Assembly: GCA_026261815.1 (NCBI GenBank)
Contig: JAMPIT010000539.1
Location: 4,170,501-4,234,500 of the forward strand
Reading direction: 5' to 3'
Length of the DNA: 64,000 bases
Source: Monarcha castaneiventris obscurior
Taxonomy: Eukaryota; Chordata; Aves; Passeriformes; Monarchidae
Part shown: piece after piece, positions 41,790-54,170 of the stretch
Layout of the letters: each line of letters starts with the position of its first letter
Numbering within the stretch: the first letter of the stretch is position 1
Notes under the pieces: model-generated
Database searches by the model: none
What the model saw: the letters and a program-made list of their open reading frames with translations, nothing else
Told to the model about the DNA's origin: nothing
Made by a program: the position numbers and the translations under genes

Positions 41790-42080
41790 ATTTAGGGCTT
41801 ATGTAAGTGCCCCCCGCCTCGGCTCCCCCCCGCCAGCACCGCTGATCCCGGGGGAGCCGGGCACGGGGAGCCGCCGGGGCTGCACCCGCCCGATGCTCCC
41901 TCACCCCGGCCGGGCGAGAGCAGCATCCGCCGCCGGCCGGCTCCGCTCCTCGGCGGGCGCAGCATCAGCCGGGTCCCCGCGAAAAGGCGGTGGTGGCTCA
42001 GAGGATGCTCACTCGTCCTGTCTCAGCCACATGTCCTCACCCGGGGAGAGACGGCAGCGGTGGTGAGGCACCTCCGGTTT
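41790..42080 (-). promoter_or_regulatory. CpG island 1.2 kb upstream of the NLGN3 coding start
   Basis: A dense CpG segment with a - strand donor-like site (CCCCGG|gtgagg, exon edge 42,041). It could be an alternative NLGN3 promoter and first exon. Confidence 0.4.
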
Positions 42081-45000
42081 GCCCCAGGGCATCCTTACGT
42101 GCCCACCCGGTACATCTCTCCCAAGCTCAGAGGGGAGCAGAGTTGCCTTGAAATTATTGGAGCACAAAATAAGGGCTGTATGCAGATGGGAGTTTGCAGC
42201 TCTGGTGGAGGTTCAGTTGGGCAGGGATTCCACAAATAGAGAACACCTCATCCAATGAGGAAAATCCGCAGTAAAAAAACCCACCACCACCAAAAAATCC
42301 CCGCAAACCCTCCCAGACAGATAAACAGAAACCCACAAAAAAACCCACCCAAACAAAACGCAACCAAAAATGCCTGCAGAAGGTGTCTCAAATCTGTACT
42401 GCACATGTGCAGACAACTCACTGCTGGTCATTAAGGAGATGGGCCCATGCTGTGCCTGCCCTCCTGATATGCCCAAAGAACTTGGCAGGCTCAGAAATCA
42501 GGGTAACACAGTAAATAGAAACACTCATCTCAGAAAATCATGGTACTGCATTCGGCCCACCCAAACAGCGAGGCCTCGCAGGGCTGGGCATGCAGGCACC
42601 TCCCCAGAGCCTGCCAAGGGAATGCAGGGAATGCCAGACAAGGAGGGCAGCACATCTCTGTACATCACTCCCCTTCACCTCCTCCTGCCCCACCAGGCAG
42701 CGACAGAAACACACCAGCAGGAGCACGACACTGCTGCGTTATCCCCCAAACAGATGCCAAAGCCTAAGAAATAAAAGCTGAGTCAAGGGCCAGAGAAACA
42801 GCTGAGGCACTCCGAGACCCCAAGCTCAGCTCTGCCCACCACTGCTGCAGCTGCCTCTGGCTGCAGCACAGTGCCTTGGCTGCCCTGGAAGAAGTGCCTG
42901 CAGCTCTGGAAGAAAACCATCATTCATCTCATATTCCTCGCCGCAATGCTCCTCCTTCAGCAGAGAACTGACCTTTGCCTAACAGCAACATCCCAGGGGT
43001 GCAGTGCTGGCCCGGGACCCCCCGAAGCTGTATTCCCAAGCAGGATCTCAAAGATGCTTCAGACCCACCACTCTGCCTGACATTGCTGGAAGGCAAACTG
43101 CCCAGTGCAAATCTGCTGCTCAGGTTCCTTCAGGTACCGCAGGTTAGGATAAAGCTAATTATTAATGACTGTCATATCTAATTTGTATGACTGGAAGCTA
43201 CAGGCAGCTTCCAGTCTTTATGATAGTGCATACAGTGCTCCCTGCAGAGCCATTTCAACCAATCCGTCATCATTTTCTGTCTGCAGGAACACCACAGCCC
43301 TGCCAGCGGTGGTTCACCAGCTGATTTCCCAGCCCCAGAGCTTCCTCATGGCTGCAGCCACATGATGCCATGGGCACTGCTGCTCCACCAACTCCTCCAG
43401 GCAAGCAATTTCATGGCACCAGGCAGTGCCACTACACAGCTGCCCAGCTGGGCTGCACACACCAGTCACAGGGCTGAATTCACAACCCACTTTGCATCCG
43501 TGGAGCTTCCGCACGCCCACTGTCACCATCCTGTCCTGACACAATGAGGAATCTCTTTTCACAAAACACAGCCAAAAAACAGCTTCTTGCTACAGCTCCT
43601 CAGAATTATGCTGTGATGATATTCCTCTGGGTTTTTGTTTAATCCTCATCCAGCTCTGAAAAAACATGGAGATCTGAAGACAAAAAAACACAAGCTAAGA
43701 TAGAATTAAGTACGCATTCTTAACTTAAACAAAATGATGCTACAGGACTTAAAACTGTCTCCAGTTATGAGTTTTACAAAGCACAAGGCACAGAGGTGAG
43801 TTCTGTTAGTGATAGTCAAATATGTCCAGATATGGAGATGCACAGTCAAGGCCCAGCAGCCCTAATGTTACCCTGGAGAGCCACAATGCCTTGACACTCA
43901 AATACAGCTCACGGTATTTTAACATTTGTAATTCCACATTTGGTTCCATCATTTTTTAAAGACTCTTTGCCTCCATCTGCCATGTCCATGCAGCACAGAA
44001 TAAAGGCACCCAAACAATCTCAGTGACATGCTTCTAAGCCTTCCTATGTTTGGATTTTTTTCAATTACAAACCCAAAAAACGATGCAAACCCTATATCTG
44101 AAATTCCCTGGGTTTCAAATGCCTGATTTGGGATAATTACAATACCCCTGTAACACATCTCGTACCCTCATATTGCTGTTCTGTGCTCTGTGCTTTCTGA
44201 TGTAACTTCATGTTAACATAACGTTTAGGATGGGAATTTAGCCTTAATTTAATGCTGACAGACTGCCATAAAAACCCAAGTTTAATCCCTTTCACTGTGG
44301 GTTGTTGCATGTGCCTTGCATTGCTGCCTGCTGCCTCAACAGCTCTTAAGCTTCTTGGTCTTTCAAAGCATGAGAAAGAACTGAGAGACCCGAGAAAAGA
44401 CATTTCGTTCAGGGAAGCAATTCCCTTCACATCCCATGGGAGGTGGGAGCAAAACTTTCCCAGTTTTGCCGCCTACAGTGCTCTCACTCTTCCCTCCAGC
44501 AGGGAAGCCAAACGTGTCCCCCAGCGAGGATGGGCTGCTGCCTGCCTGCAGCCCCGCGCCAGGAGCCGAGCCTGCCAACTCGAGATGAAACCGGGCAGGG
44601 CTGGGCAGACACAGCCAAACTGGGAATGCTCAGACAAGCACGCAGTGAGAAGCTGGGAGGATAAAGACACCGCAGGCATCCCAGGTCGCTCTGCCAGGCC
44701 GCTGGTGGGTGAGCAGAGGAAGTGAGGCTGCTAGCTGTTGGGGATGTTATTCATGTGCTTTGGAAAACAAATGCTCTATAGGTATTTCCACGGCCACACT
44801 GTCTGCCAGACGGCTTCCTCCTCAACAAAGAGACGCTCTCCATGGAAACCTGGGCGGGTGGGATCCTCTGGAAGCCTCTCTCGCAGATGCATATTCAGGC
44901 ATCTCAACACCAGCCAGACAAGCCGGATCCACACCTCCTCTGGCAGACGGCCGAGGAGATGTGAGCAGACAGCCTGCTCTCGTATTGGACCCTTCCTCGG

Positions 45001-45639
45001 GGCCCAGCCTCCTGCCCTGGAGCACCAACCCCAAGCTCATCGCACTGATGTTGTGGCTTTATGTCCCATGAGGTTCAGAGCCAGGACAGACGGAGACCTC
45101 AAAGCACCCAGCTGGCATGGATGGATGATCTTGCAACAGCGAGCAGACAGGATGTCCCACTGCACCCTCCAGCCACCGTGCCTTGTGCAGTTCTGCTCAC
45201 CGTTTGGCCCCGTTGTGCTTTGCTGAGGGCCAGCCCATGCACCTCAGAACAAACATGCACCCAGCGAGCAGCACGAGAAACCCCTGCCTTCTCTTCTCCA
45301 GGTGAGCTCCAAACCTTTCCACCAGCCCGTGCTCCACAAGCTCAGGCTGATGCTCAGCTCTCAGGCAGCAGCACCTGCCAGACCCACTCCCCACATGGCA
45401 TCTTCTCTCCTCCACTGGGCAGTAACCCCAGCTCTCACCCAGCCCCATCCCACCCGGCCTACAACACTGCAGAAACCCCACAGGAAACCCTGGGGAGCGC
45501 AGAAGCTGCAGCACAATTGGACTGATGTGCTTGTGTCCCTTTGTCCCAGCAGCCCCTCAAGAGCATCCCTATGCCTGCAGGTCTCAGCCCAGGTTACCCA
45601 TCCATGGCACAGGCAGATGTTTCCTGATCCCACAGCACT

Positions 45640-46290
45640 GTGGGGGCATTTCCCAGGTCCATCACAGAGCTGCTGAACAGTGATAGATGGTTCACAGTTA
45701 CCCTGAAAAGGACATGTAGGGTTTCAGAAAGGTCTGCCCTGCTGCTGCTGCTCTGTTTTTCCATGAATGACCTAAATGACAGAACAGAGTATGTTTCAAA
45801 ATCTGCATGTGACACCCTAGCACTTTAGAGGCCAGGATGGGAATTTTACATGCTCCTGACAGAGTGGAAAAAGGGTTGAGAGATGATGGGCAGGACTGGA
45901 AGTCATTGGGAGGTAAAAAATTGCACAAACAGGCCACGGAAGGAAAGACAGCAGCAGTTCTGCCACAAGGGTCATGAGAGCTACAGATGAGTACAAACTG
46001 ATGTGAGCCAGCATATCATTGCCACAAAAAAGGCAGCTACAGGAGGATGTGTGAAAGGTCAGCTTACACATGGAGTAATTACTCTACTCTCAGCTCATAA
46101 AGACACACCAAGTTATTATACTGCTGTCCAGAGAACCAGTTCATGCCCCAAAAGATTTGGACTAACTGAAAGAGGCCATGGGAGACCAGGCAAGATCACC
46201 AAAAAGCCTTGGAGAAAAGTCTGGAAGATTGGGATTAGTCTAGACAAGACAAGTCACAGGGCACAGTTTTATAACATGCAAAGGCCACTG
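45640..46290 (+). mobile_element. old CR1 LINE fragment
   Basis: Diverged words of the CR1 3' half appear in order: CATGAATGACCTAAATGACAG, then GATGTGAGCCAGCATATCATT (CR1 'tgagccagcagtgtg'), then AAAAAGGCAGCTAC. It carries many substitutions and indels. Confidence 0.5.
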
Positions 46291-47929
46291 CAATAAAGTT
46301 CAGAACACTCTGCCCTTTTGTGCTAGGTAGGAGACACATTCATATTACGAAAGAAAAGTGTACACCAGGAGAAGTTAAAGCACCCCATGACTATCTGCAA
46401 AGGGTGCTACATGACAGATGGATGGACCAAGTGACCCCCAGCATCCCCTCCAGCCCAGTCTCCAACCCTTCTCATTACCCTGGCTGGCAGCTCTGCCCCT
46501 GCCCTCATTCATCCAGCATTTGTCACTGTCTGGGTATACACAGCCACCGTGGCCACGAACCCTCCAGCATTTAGGGTGCAGAGCAGAGCACTTATTAGGC
46601 TTCCCAGCACCATGGAGCCCAAAACACCCGTTCTCCACTCTGCACAGGCCTCTCCCAGAGTCCAGTGTTCCCCACCTCACTCTCCTCCTGAGGCACATCC
46701 ACAGTCTCCCCAGTGCTGAGGCACCACAGTCACTCTAACAGGACAGAAGGAAAACCTCACAAACCTCGCCCTCGTTTGTGTCAAGTGCAAGATGAGTCCC
46801 TATGCCCTGCCTTTCCTAGCTCCTGTCCACACTACCACCAATATTTAAAGCAAGCCGAACGTCAGAAGCCTATGAGACACTCCACTGAACATCTTTTGCC
46901 CTGGGGAGAGGATGAGGGACCACGTGAGAAGTGTCAGTTAAGTTCCTCAACGCTGCAAGAACATATGTGGGACAGAAGCTCTTTGACAACTCCCAGACAC
47001 ATGCCAAGATCCTCGAGAGCTTCCATTCATAACAGAAGAATGTTACTCAAAATCCCTAGAAACAGACAATTTCAAGAGCCACTTCTGCTGTGGTGCCAAA
47101 GGCCTCCTGCTGCAATATGGCCTGTCACCATTTGCTCCATGGCCTTTAATGAGTTCTTCATGAAGGAGCCAAGCCCGCCTTGGGAAGGATACCAGGGGCA
47201 AAGCAGACCTTTCCCTTGCCCACATTTCAGCCCTTCCTGACATTTTTGGTGTTGAATGCCAGCACACTGTTCGATTCCCAGCTCCAGAAGACACGCTACC
47301 CAGCAGGTGAGATAACCTGGATCGTTTCCAACTCTTGTTTAGCATCAAGAGCTCCAAAAATGCAGGAGGTTTCTCAGTGTCACTGAGCTGTGACTGGTGA
47401 TGCTGCTGAAGGACAGCCCGTGAGCACTGCAGCAGGGACAGCGTTGGGGTCAGCACCCAAGAGTGCTGATGCAAGAAGGTGACCACTATAGAGGATCCAA
47501 GGACAACTGTGCTTGAAAGCCTGGAGTCTTTTGGAGTGGGCTACATGCTCACCTTGAGTTGGTGTAGATTTTGACTGACCTTCCCACTCACTGCTTCCCA
47601 GGAGCCTGGTGGAAAGCTGAGCCAGGGCCACGTGGCACAGCCAGCAGCTGCTGTGAGAGCAGCAGGCTCTGCCAGGACAGGAAGAGGGCAGTGGCAGCAG
47701 CCTCTCGGTGGACTGGCAGGTTCCCACACAGCTCAGGGATAGCTGCTGGAAGTAGGCTATTTATTGCCACGTTCTGGATAGAAATAATCTGGATTATGTC
47801 ACGTTATGGCTGTCCAGACCCCAGCATGAAGACACAGCGGCAGCCTTTCTCTCCCTCACCTTGCTATCTGCAGTTTCAATGCACAAACACTCGCCTGCAG
47901 GGGCAGAGGTTAACGAGAAGCGCTGTCCG

Positions 47930-48260
47930 AACACAGCTGAACCCACGCTCGCTCCCCGGCAGCGAAGGAAGCGCCGGGCTCAGCCCGGAGGATCTCAGAG
48001 CCCCGGGACTCCCCGCGGCCGGCACAGTGTGGATGTGGCATCGCTCTGCCCCGCTCAGGAGGGACGGAGCGGCGGAACCGGGCCGGCTCCCGGAGCCCCG
48101 GCCGAGGCTGAGCCTTGCCCGCAGCCTGCGGGAGCTGTCCCGTCAGCACCGCCCGGCACCGGCCCCGCCGAGCGCCGCGAACCGCGAGCCGCAGCTCCGG
48201 GACCAGCGGAGGGACCCCGCGGCTCTCGACAGCCTCCTGAGGAGAGGGAGGTGCTGAGCT
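47930..48260. promoter_or_regulatory. CpG island in NLGN3 intron 1
   Basis: A short GC- and CpG-dense block directly followed by a CR1 copy. No splice donor or gene start is recognised on either strand. Confidence 0.4.
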
Positions 48261-48264
48261 CTTC

Positions 48265-48570
48265 TCCCTGGTATCCAGCGGTAGCACATGAGGGAACGGT
48301 TCAAAGCTGTGCCAGGGAAGGTTTAGGGAGCCTTTGTTTAGCCAGAGGGTGGTCAAACTCTGGAGCGGGCTTCCTAGAGAGGTGGTCGATGCTTCAAGCC
48401 TGTCAGTGTTTAAAACGCGTTTGGACAACGCCCTTAACCACACACCTTAATTTTAGATCAGCTCTGAATGGGCCAGTTGGACTGGATGATCACTGTAGGT
48501 CCTTTCCAACTGAAATCTATTCTATTCTATTCTATTCTATTCTATTCTATTCTAATTCTATTCTATTCTA
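48265..48570 (+). mobile_element. CR1 LINE 3' end, truncated, + orientation
   Basis: It contains the typical avian CR1 3' sequence: GTGGTCAAACTCTGGAGCGG, AGAGAGGTGGTCGATGC and TTGGACTGGATGATCACTGT followed by CCTTTCCAACTGAAAT. It terminates in an ATTCT microsatellite. It is 5'-truncated, as is usual for CR1. Confidence 0.9.
48519..48570 (+). repeat. (ATTCT)n microsatellite at the CR1 tail
   Basis: About ten ATTCT units with one irregular step (CTAATTCTA) form the tail of the CR1 copy. Confidence 0.9.
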
Positions 48571-49414
48571 AACAGTGCTTCACAAATATGTGTTAGAATT
48601 ACCCCACCTCTGGTTTCGTGCAGGCAGGTGACTGACAATGCAAAAGTGCATCCACAGAACCCTGGAATTTCCAGACTAGTACTCAGGAGCGAGCTGACAG
48701 ACAATCTGCTTTCAGCAAGCCTTTGGCACCAGCACAAAGTTCATGCCAAGACAACTTGCTCACTCTCCCACACATCACAAACAAGCACCAGGCACCTACT
48801 CCAAGGCAATATAATCTCCCTCAAATCTGTGATCAACACTCCACAGCTAGCAGCCCAAGTGCAAATCTCACCCAGCGAAGAGAGAGCTGGCTCCAGCAGC
48901 AGCATTCCCCTCACTTCCTTCTCCAGCTTCAGGAAGCCGCACACTGACATTATTCCACCTGCTCACCACCATCCCCCTCACATCTGCCAGAGTGATGCTT
49001 CCTGTGTCCTCTCCCAAATAACTGCCCTGGAAACTACCATGGCTAACAGGGGCCATTTTAAGGTTAACATGGATCATTATGACTGAACCATGTTAGGGAA
49101 CAATTACACAAGCACAAGGCTCTTATCAATAAGCTTCTGAAAGTCCAAGTCCAAACACATTTGTATTTCTTACGTTAGCAAAAGCAGGTTTGAAGTCTAA
49201 TAAAGAAAGGAGACTTTGGTGACCCAAAGAGGCTGGCTCAACCACACCCCCATTTCTGAAATGCCTGAAACTAAGAGGCAAGTATGAAACCAAGTTGCTG
49301 ATGCGATGTCCTTCCCCAAAACTCCCTCATACCTCAGCCTCTCAAGCTCCTTTCTGGGCACCCAACCACGCAAAGGACATGAAGCTCCCACAACCAACGG
49401 GCCACGGGCAATTT

Positions 49415-49633
49415 GCACAGAGCTCTGTCCTACCCATACCACCACCTGTGCTAAGAACAGCTCAAGACATCTCACACAAGCTCCAAGGAAAGCTGAGAAA
49501 GCATCAGTGGCTGCAGGCAGGGCGAGTGTGTGCACAGCCAATGCTTTCCATGGACTAGCGTGGACTGGGGGAGGCTCTATAAATGTAAGGAGGTGGGCTG
49601 GGCAGAGAGGAACCGACTGCAGCTTAAAATACA
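49415..49633 (+). repeat. 219-bp duplicated element, copy 2
   Basis: A direct-orientation copy of 27,368-27,586, 22 kb away, in NLGN3 intron 1. A diverged homologous stretch follows (49,680-49,790 versus 27,615-27,720; shared AGCAGGAAGCCAAAACCA). Confidence 0.95.
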
Positions 49634-52600
49634 TGGACTTCCTGCAAATGTGACTAGGGAGGGTGGGCAACAAAACCTAAGAGTGTTCTGAATGGGAACA
49701 GCTACACCCAAAATAAGTTGTCAATGTTTCATTTTAACTGACTCAAAGCAGGAAGCCAAAACCACTTAATCAGGGGTTGAAATCCAGACGGTGGCTTTGG
49801 AGCCTCTGGTTTCAGCAGCAGAGCCAGTAAAGGACTGTTTCTTTTACCAACATCTGCCCCAACTACCTATTTCTGCCTAACAACACTCCACTCTATCAGC
49901 TCAGAAAGGTTTTGCAGGGCAGAATTGTAAAACAGATCATGGAAGTAAGTAATCTGGGTTAAAGGTAATAAAAACCAGGACAAAGAACAAAGATGAAGAA
50001 AATAGCTGGAGACAAGCAGGAACTAACTTTTGCACAGAAGCTGAAACATGACAGAGTAAGTTTTCTTGTGTAGAGATAAGGTTACAAGCAATCTGGCAGT
50101 ATACAAGCACCATCTTTTTGCACACGTTACCACCTTATCTTGTACCATGAGACACCAAGCCCGTGAAGCAAGGTGGCTCTATGGGGAGAGCACATCCCTG
50201 GGCAAGGGGGGATGTGGGCCATCCCTTGAGGATGAAAATGCAGGCAGCAGAGCCACGTGTGCTCCCTCGGGATGCAAGAAAACCCAAGCATTAGAGTCCA
50301 GCACCAAAGTGTTTCCTCACTGCTGGTCTTTGCTCAGGAAAGCTGTCCCAGAAGATGTTTGAGCTCACTGTCCACACCACCTCCACCTTGTTACAATAGT
50401 CCCTACCACCAGGTGTAGCACCCGACAGGCTCTGCACAGACCCAGGGATGCAGGGCTGTGCCACCCCATTCTCTCGAGTTTCCCGCAGCTGGGAGAGCTG
50501 CAGGTTCTGTCCTGTGCCAGAGAGATGCCCCAGCTGAACTCCAGCCCATCGCCCTGCTGTGTGCCCCAGCACATCCCACCGGACTCAAGATGCTGACCTT
50601 TAGGTTAGTGCGAGTGGCCCTGACCAAAGACCAGATATGATTTTCTGACCATATTGCAAATGCCCCTTTGAGCTCAATGGCATCAGCAGCAACCCGCTGC
50701 TCCATGGCACTGCAGCTTGTCCGGGGGCACAATTAGTGCCAGCTCCGCTGTGGCTGGCCTGGGAGACCACGCTCCCCTCCTCACAGCACTGGACTCCTCA
50801 TTTACCACAGAGGGCTGCTCTTTGCAAAGCAGGGATTTGGATACCCAGACACGGACTGGGGCAGGAGATGGGGAGCAGTGACCGCTGGTAGCAATGCACA
50901 GGTAGGACAGAGCACGAGTCAGCAGCGCAAGCTGCATTTGCTAATGCTGCCGTGCACATTCCCTCTGCTCCCACCAGCAAGCAGGTTCCGCTGGAAACAT
51001 CAGGAAGATCCAAACGTGGGGGTGGGAAAACGCCATTGCTGCTGGAAGCACCATGGGCTCCTCCATCCGCACCACCACCCTGCGAGCTGCCGGTGGCACA
51101 GGGCACCGGGTCCCTTCCCCTGCGGTCCTCCGGAGGGGCAGGGGACGCCGTCCCAGGGCAGCACCTCCTGGCAGGGCTCCTGCGGGAGCCGGCACCGCAC
51201 ACCCAGAGCCAACATGACACAGCGTCAAGCAGCCACATCCTGCAGCAGCCACCGCTCCTCCGGGCTGACGTCAGCCTCCGCAAGGGCTGGCAGGCGGGAC
51301 ATGCTGTGTGCATGCCGGCCGCGCTGCGCCCAGACACCGCCGTGCCCTGTGCCCCTCACCAGCCGCCACTCATCTGCAAACTCAATTTCACACTCGCGCG
51401 CTCCAGAAGAAGGCACAGGTGCCGGAGAAGCCGCCCTCCCCCTCTGCACATCTGCCTCCCCGCTCGCCCCACCCCGCTGCCGAGCGCAGGGATGGATAAT
51501 GGCTGGCGGCTGTGGAGCAGCTCCCGGGCGAGCCACGGGCAGCATCGGCTCACGGCGGGGCTGCCGCTCTCGGGGCCACATCAGGGCGAGGGGAGCCCTG
51601 GGGCCCTGGCACAAGGGCCACCCACGTGTGCTGCTGGCACGACGCAGCGTCCAAAAACCGCCCATCTGCAGCTGAATGAGGTAAAAGCCCATGCCAGAGT
51701 TACTGGTTTCCCCAGAAACCCCACAGGCTTTCCCCAGGAATTCTGGAAACGCACAGATTTGGTATGTGCTCCAGTAAGCAACCTACAGAGTTGGTACAGT
51801 TGTCACAGCCAGAGCCCACCATTAGCAGGGGTTGTGTGCACAGCTGGCAGCCCGGACAGATGTGGTCACCACAGAAGGACCTCAGACAGCCCAAGTGCAA
51901 CCCACGGTGCAGCCCAAGCCCATGACAGCCTCTACCCAACCAAGAGGAGCAGCTTCCTTAAGCAGAGGAGCCTGCTCTCAACAAGGCCACCAGCTGCTCA
52001 CATGCCCAAACCAAAACCAAAGCTGGCGTGACTAAGCAGAAGACCATGGAAGCACCCTGGACTGGAGAGTCAGCCTGCAGCCACAGCAGCTCCACGAAGT
52101 CTTGCTCATGCAGCCAGGGCTCACTAGAGACTGTAGGTCAGGCAAGCCAGCAGCTAGAAAGGAAACCCATTCAAATTTAATCCAAAATGTATTTTCTATT
52201 TTCCCTTGTAAATTTATCCTCCCATATTTTCTATCTTCAAGCACAAAAAAGCAGAAAGCCTAAAACCTCTGGCAAAAAAAAAAATCCTTTAATGTGTTTT
52301 ACTGCAAATACCACCTCGTGTTAAGAAATAAGCTGGACCGGAGCAAATCAGGCAGCCTGGGGATGCCCTGTCTCTCCAGAGGGAGCAGACCAGAATGAAG
52401 CAGGACACACAGGCATGCTGCAAGGACCAACAATGCCAAAGAAAGTCAAGTTCAAGTGCCAAGACAGCTCTCATGCTCACTGCTCCTCAGAGGTCCCTGA
52501 GCACAGCTCTGCCTCAGCAGATGCCCACTTGGAAGCGCCGCTCCCGGCGGACACAGAAGGAGGTTTTTGTTGCCGAGTAGGCAACCAATTGGCTCCTCTC

Positions 52601-53999
52601 AAAATCATGAGCATCAAAGTACAGCAGCTCCCTGCCCGAATCTGCAACCTCAGATTCTCATCCAGAGACCCAGTGGCAACAGAGACCAAAAAGACAAGAC
52701 AGAAACAGAGATTTCTCTCTTGAGGCACAGGACAGCTGCTATCCAAGGGAGATCTTGGTCTGTGGTTGCAAGGACACCCTTGCGCTGGCTGGACACTTCC
52801 CTCAGTCCTCCAGGAATTCATAAGGATGAGAAACAGCATCCTCTTCATAAGCAACAACCTCACTTGACCTCATCCTGCTGCCTACCAGCCAAAACCCACT
52901 GGGGACCACTGGATCCCCAGCTCATCCCTGCACCCTCCTCTCCAAGTCCATTTCTCCCACAAGAAGCCAACAGCTCCCAAGCCAAGGCTCACGTTTCCCT
53001 GTTGTCCTTGCATGTCTCTGGACTGCTCAGGAGCTGGGAACAGCCTTTTGGCATCCCACATTTGTCAAGGTAAGGTTGAACTGGACCCTCACTGGTAGCA
53101 CGACACGAGTCTTTTCTCATTTGAGGATAAAACCAGGAACAAAACTGACAATGATGTTTCCTGATGTGTGTGAGAACAGGCAGGGACGGGATTGGAGGAG
53201 GGGGAGATGAAGATCAGATCCCTGGTGATCCCACAGTGCCTATCACATGCAGCAAGTACCAGGGAATTGGGACAGCTCTAAGATGAGACTCCAGCTCTGC
53301 TGCCAGCGTGTCCCTGTGCCCAGGGAACGAGAGGAAGCAGAGCTGTCAGGGAACACAGCAGGAAGGGATATTGCCATTCACTTTCAAACCAACTGAATTA
53401 GTACCTGATCAGTAGACAAAAGCCTGTCAGAGGTCTCCAGCAAAGGGTCCTGTGAAGCCCAGGCTTGGTGCTCAGCACAGGTCTTGTATCTCCCAGCAGG
53501 TGCACCTCCATCATGTGGGGAAATCATCCCACACTCTCAGCGAGGAAGCAGGACTGAGCATGTACCTGTCACCCTGTGCCAAGCTAAGGAACAGAACTGC
53601 ATGGGGATAAACCCATCCTTCTTTATCAAAGCTCAGTGCTCCCTCCTGGCTCCACACTCTCTGGTGGGCAGAATGTTATGAAAATAAAGAGAGCAGACCA
53701 AAAGTCTGTGTACTTGCAAGCAGTCAGAAGCACAAGCAATTCACAGCTCAGCAGCTGCCCAAGTCAGAGGTGGATCTCAGTGTATTTATTGGTTGTGGAG
53801 GAACCTCTTGTCCTTCTTGAAACCATCCCATTTCTCCTGAAACTAATGCAAGGTTTTGTTGTTCATGACACCTTGTCCTGAGGACTTCTGTGATTTGATA
53901 GCACATCTGCAGGAGGCAATGCCCCTCCTCCTGTTTGGCACCTCCTGATAGCTTAATTTGATGTGACCTTGTACTTGTATGAAAATAAACAATGAACAG

Positions 54000-54170
54000 T
54001 TAACCTCTATCACATCTCTCCTGGCCTCCTGTAGACATATCTTATCCATCTTCTGTTGTTTCTTTTCCAGTCTGAAGAACTCTGCCTTATTTAGCCTTTT
54101 TTTTTTGCAGAGGCCACCAGACCTCTGACCAACTCTGCTGCAACTTCCAGGCATTTGACTCCACAATGAT
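54000..54170 (-). mobile_element. possible old CR1 remnant, reverse orientation
   Basis: CCTCCTGTAGACATATCTT and TTTCCAGTCTGAAGAACTCTG followed by TTTAGCC resemble reverse-complemented CR1 ('ctccagactgaa..ctctcagcc'). Weak. Confidence 0.3.

Noticed and set aside
47265..47285. GTTCGATTCCC, like a tRNA T-loop
   Set aside because: No matching A box or cloverleaf can be drawn upstream; a chance match.
47571..48257. 228-codon open frame crossing a CpG island
   Set aside because: The open frame is due to CpG-rich DNA and ends at the CR1 junction; no homology.
50952..52031. 359-codon open frame on the + strand
   Set aside because: It lies in GC-rich, stop-poor DNA opposite NLGN3 intron 1. Composition is Pro/Ser/Arg/His-rich without a domain, and I see no homologue.
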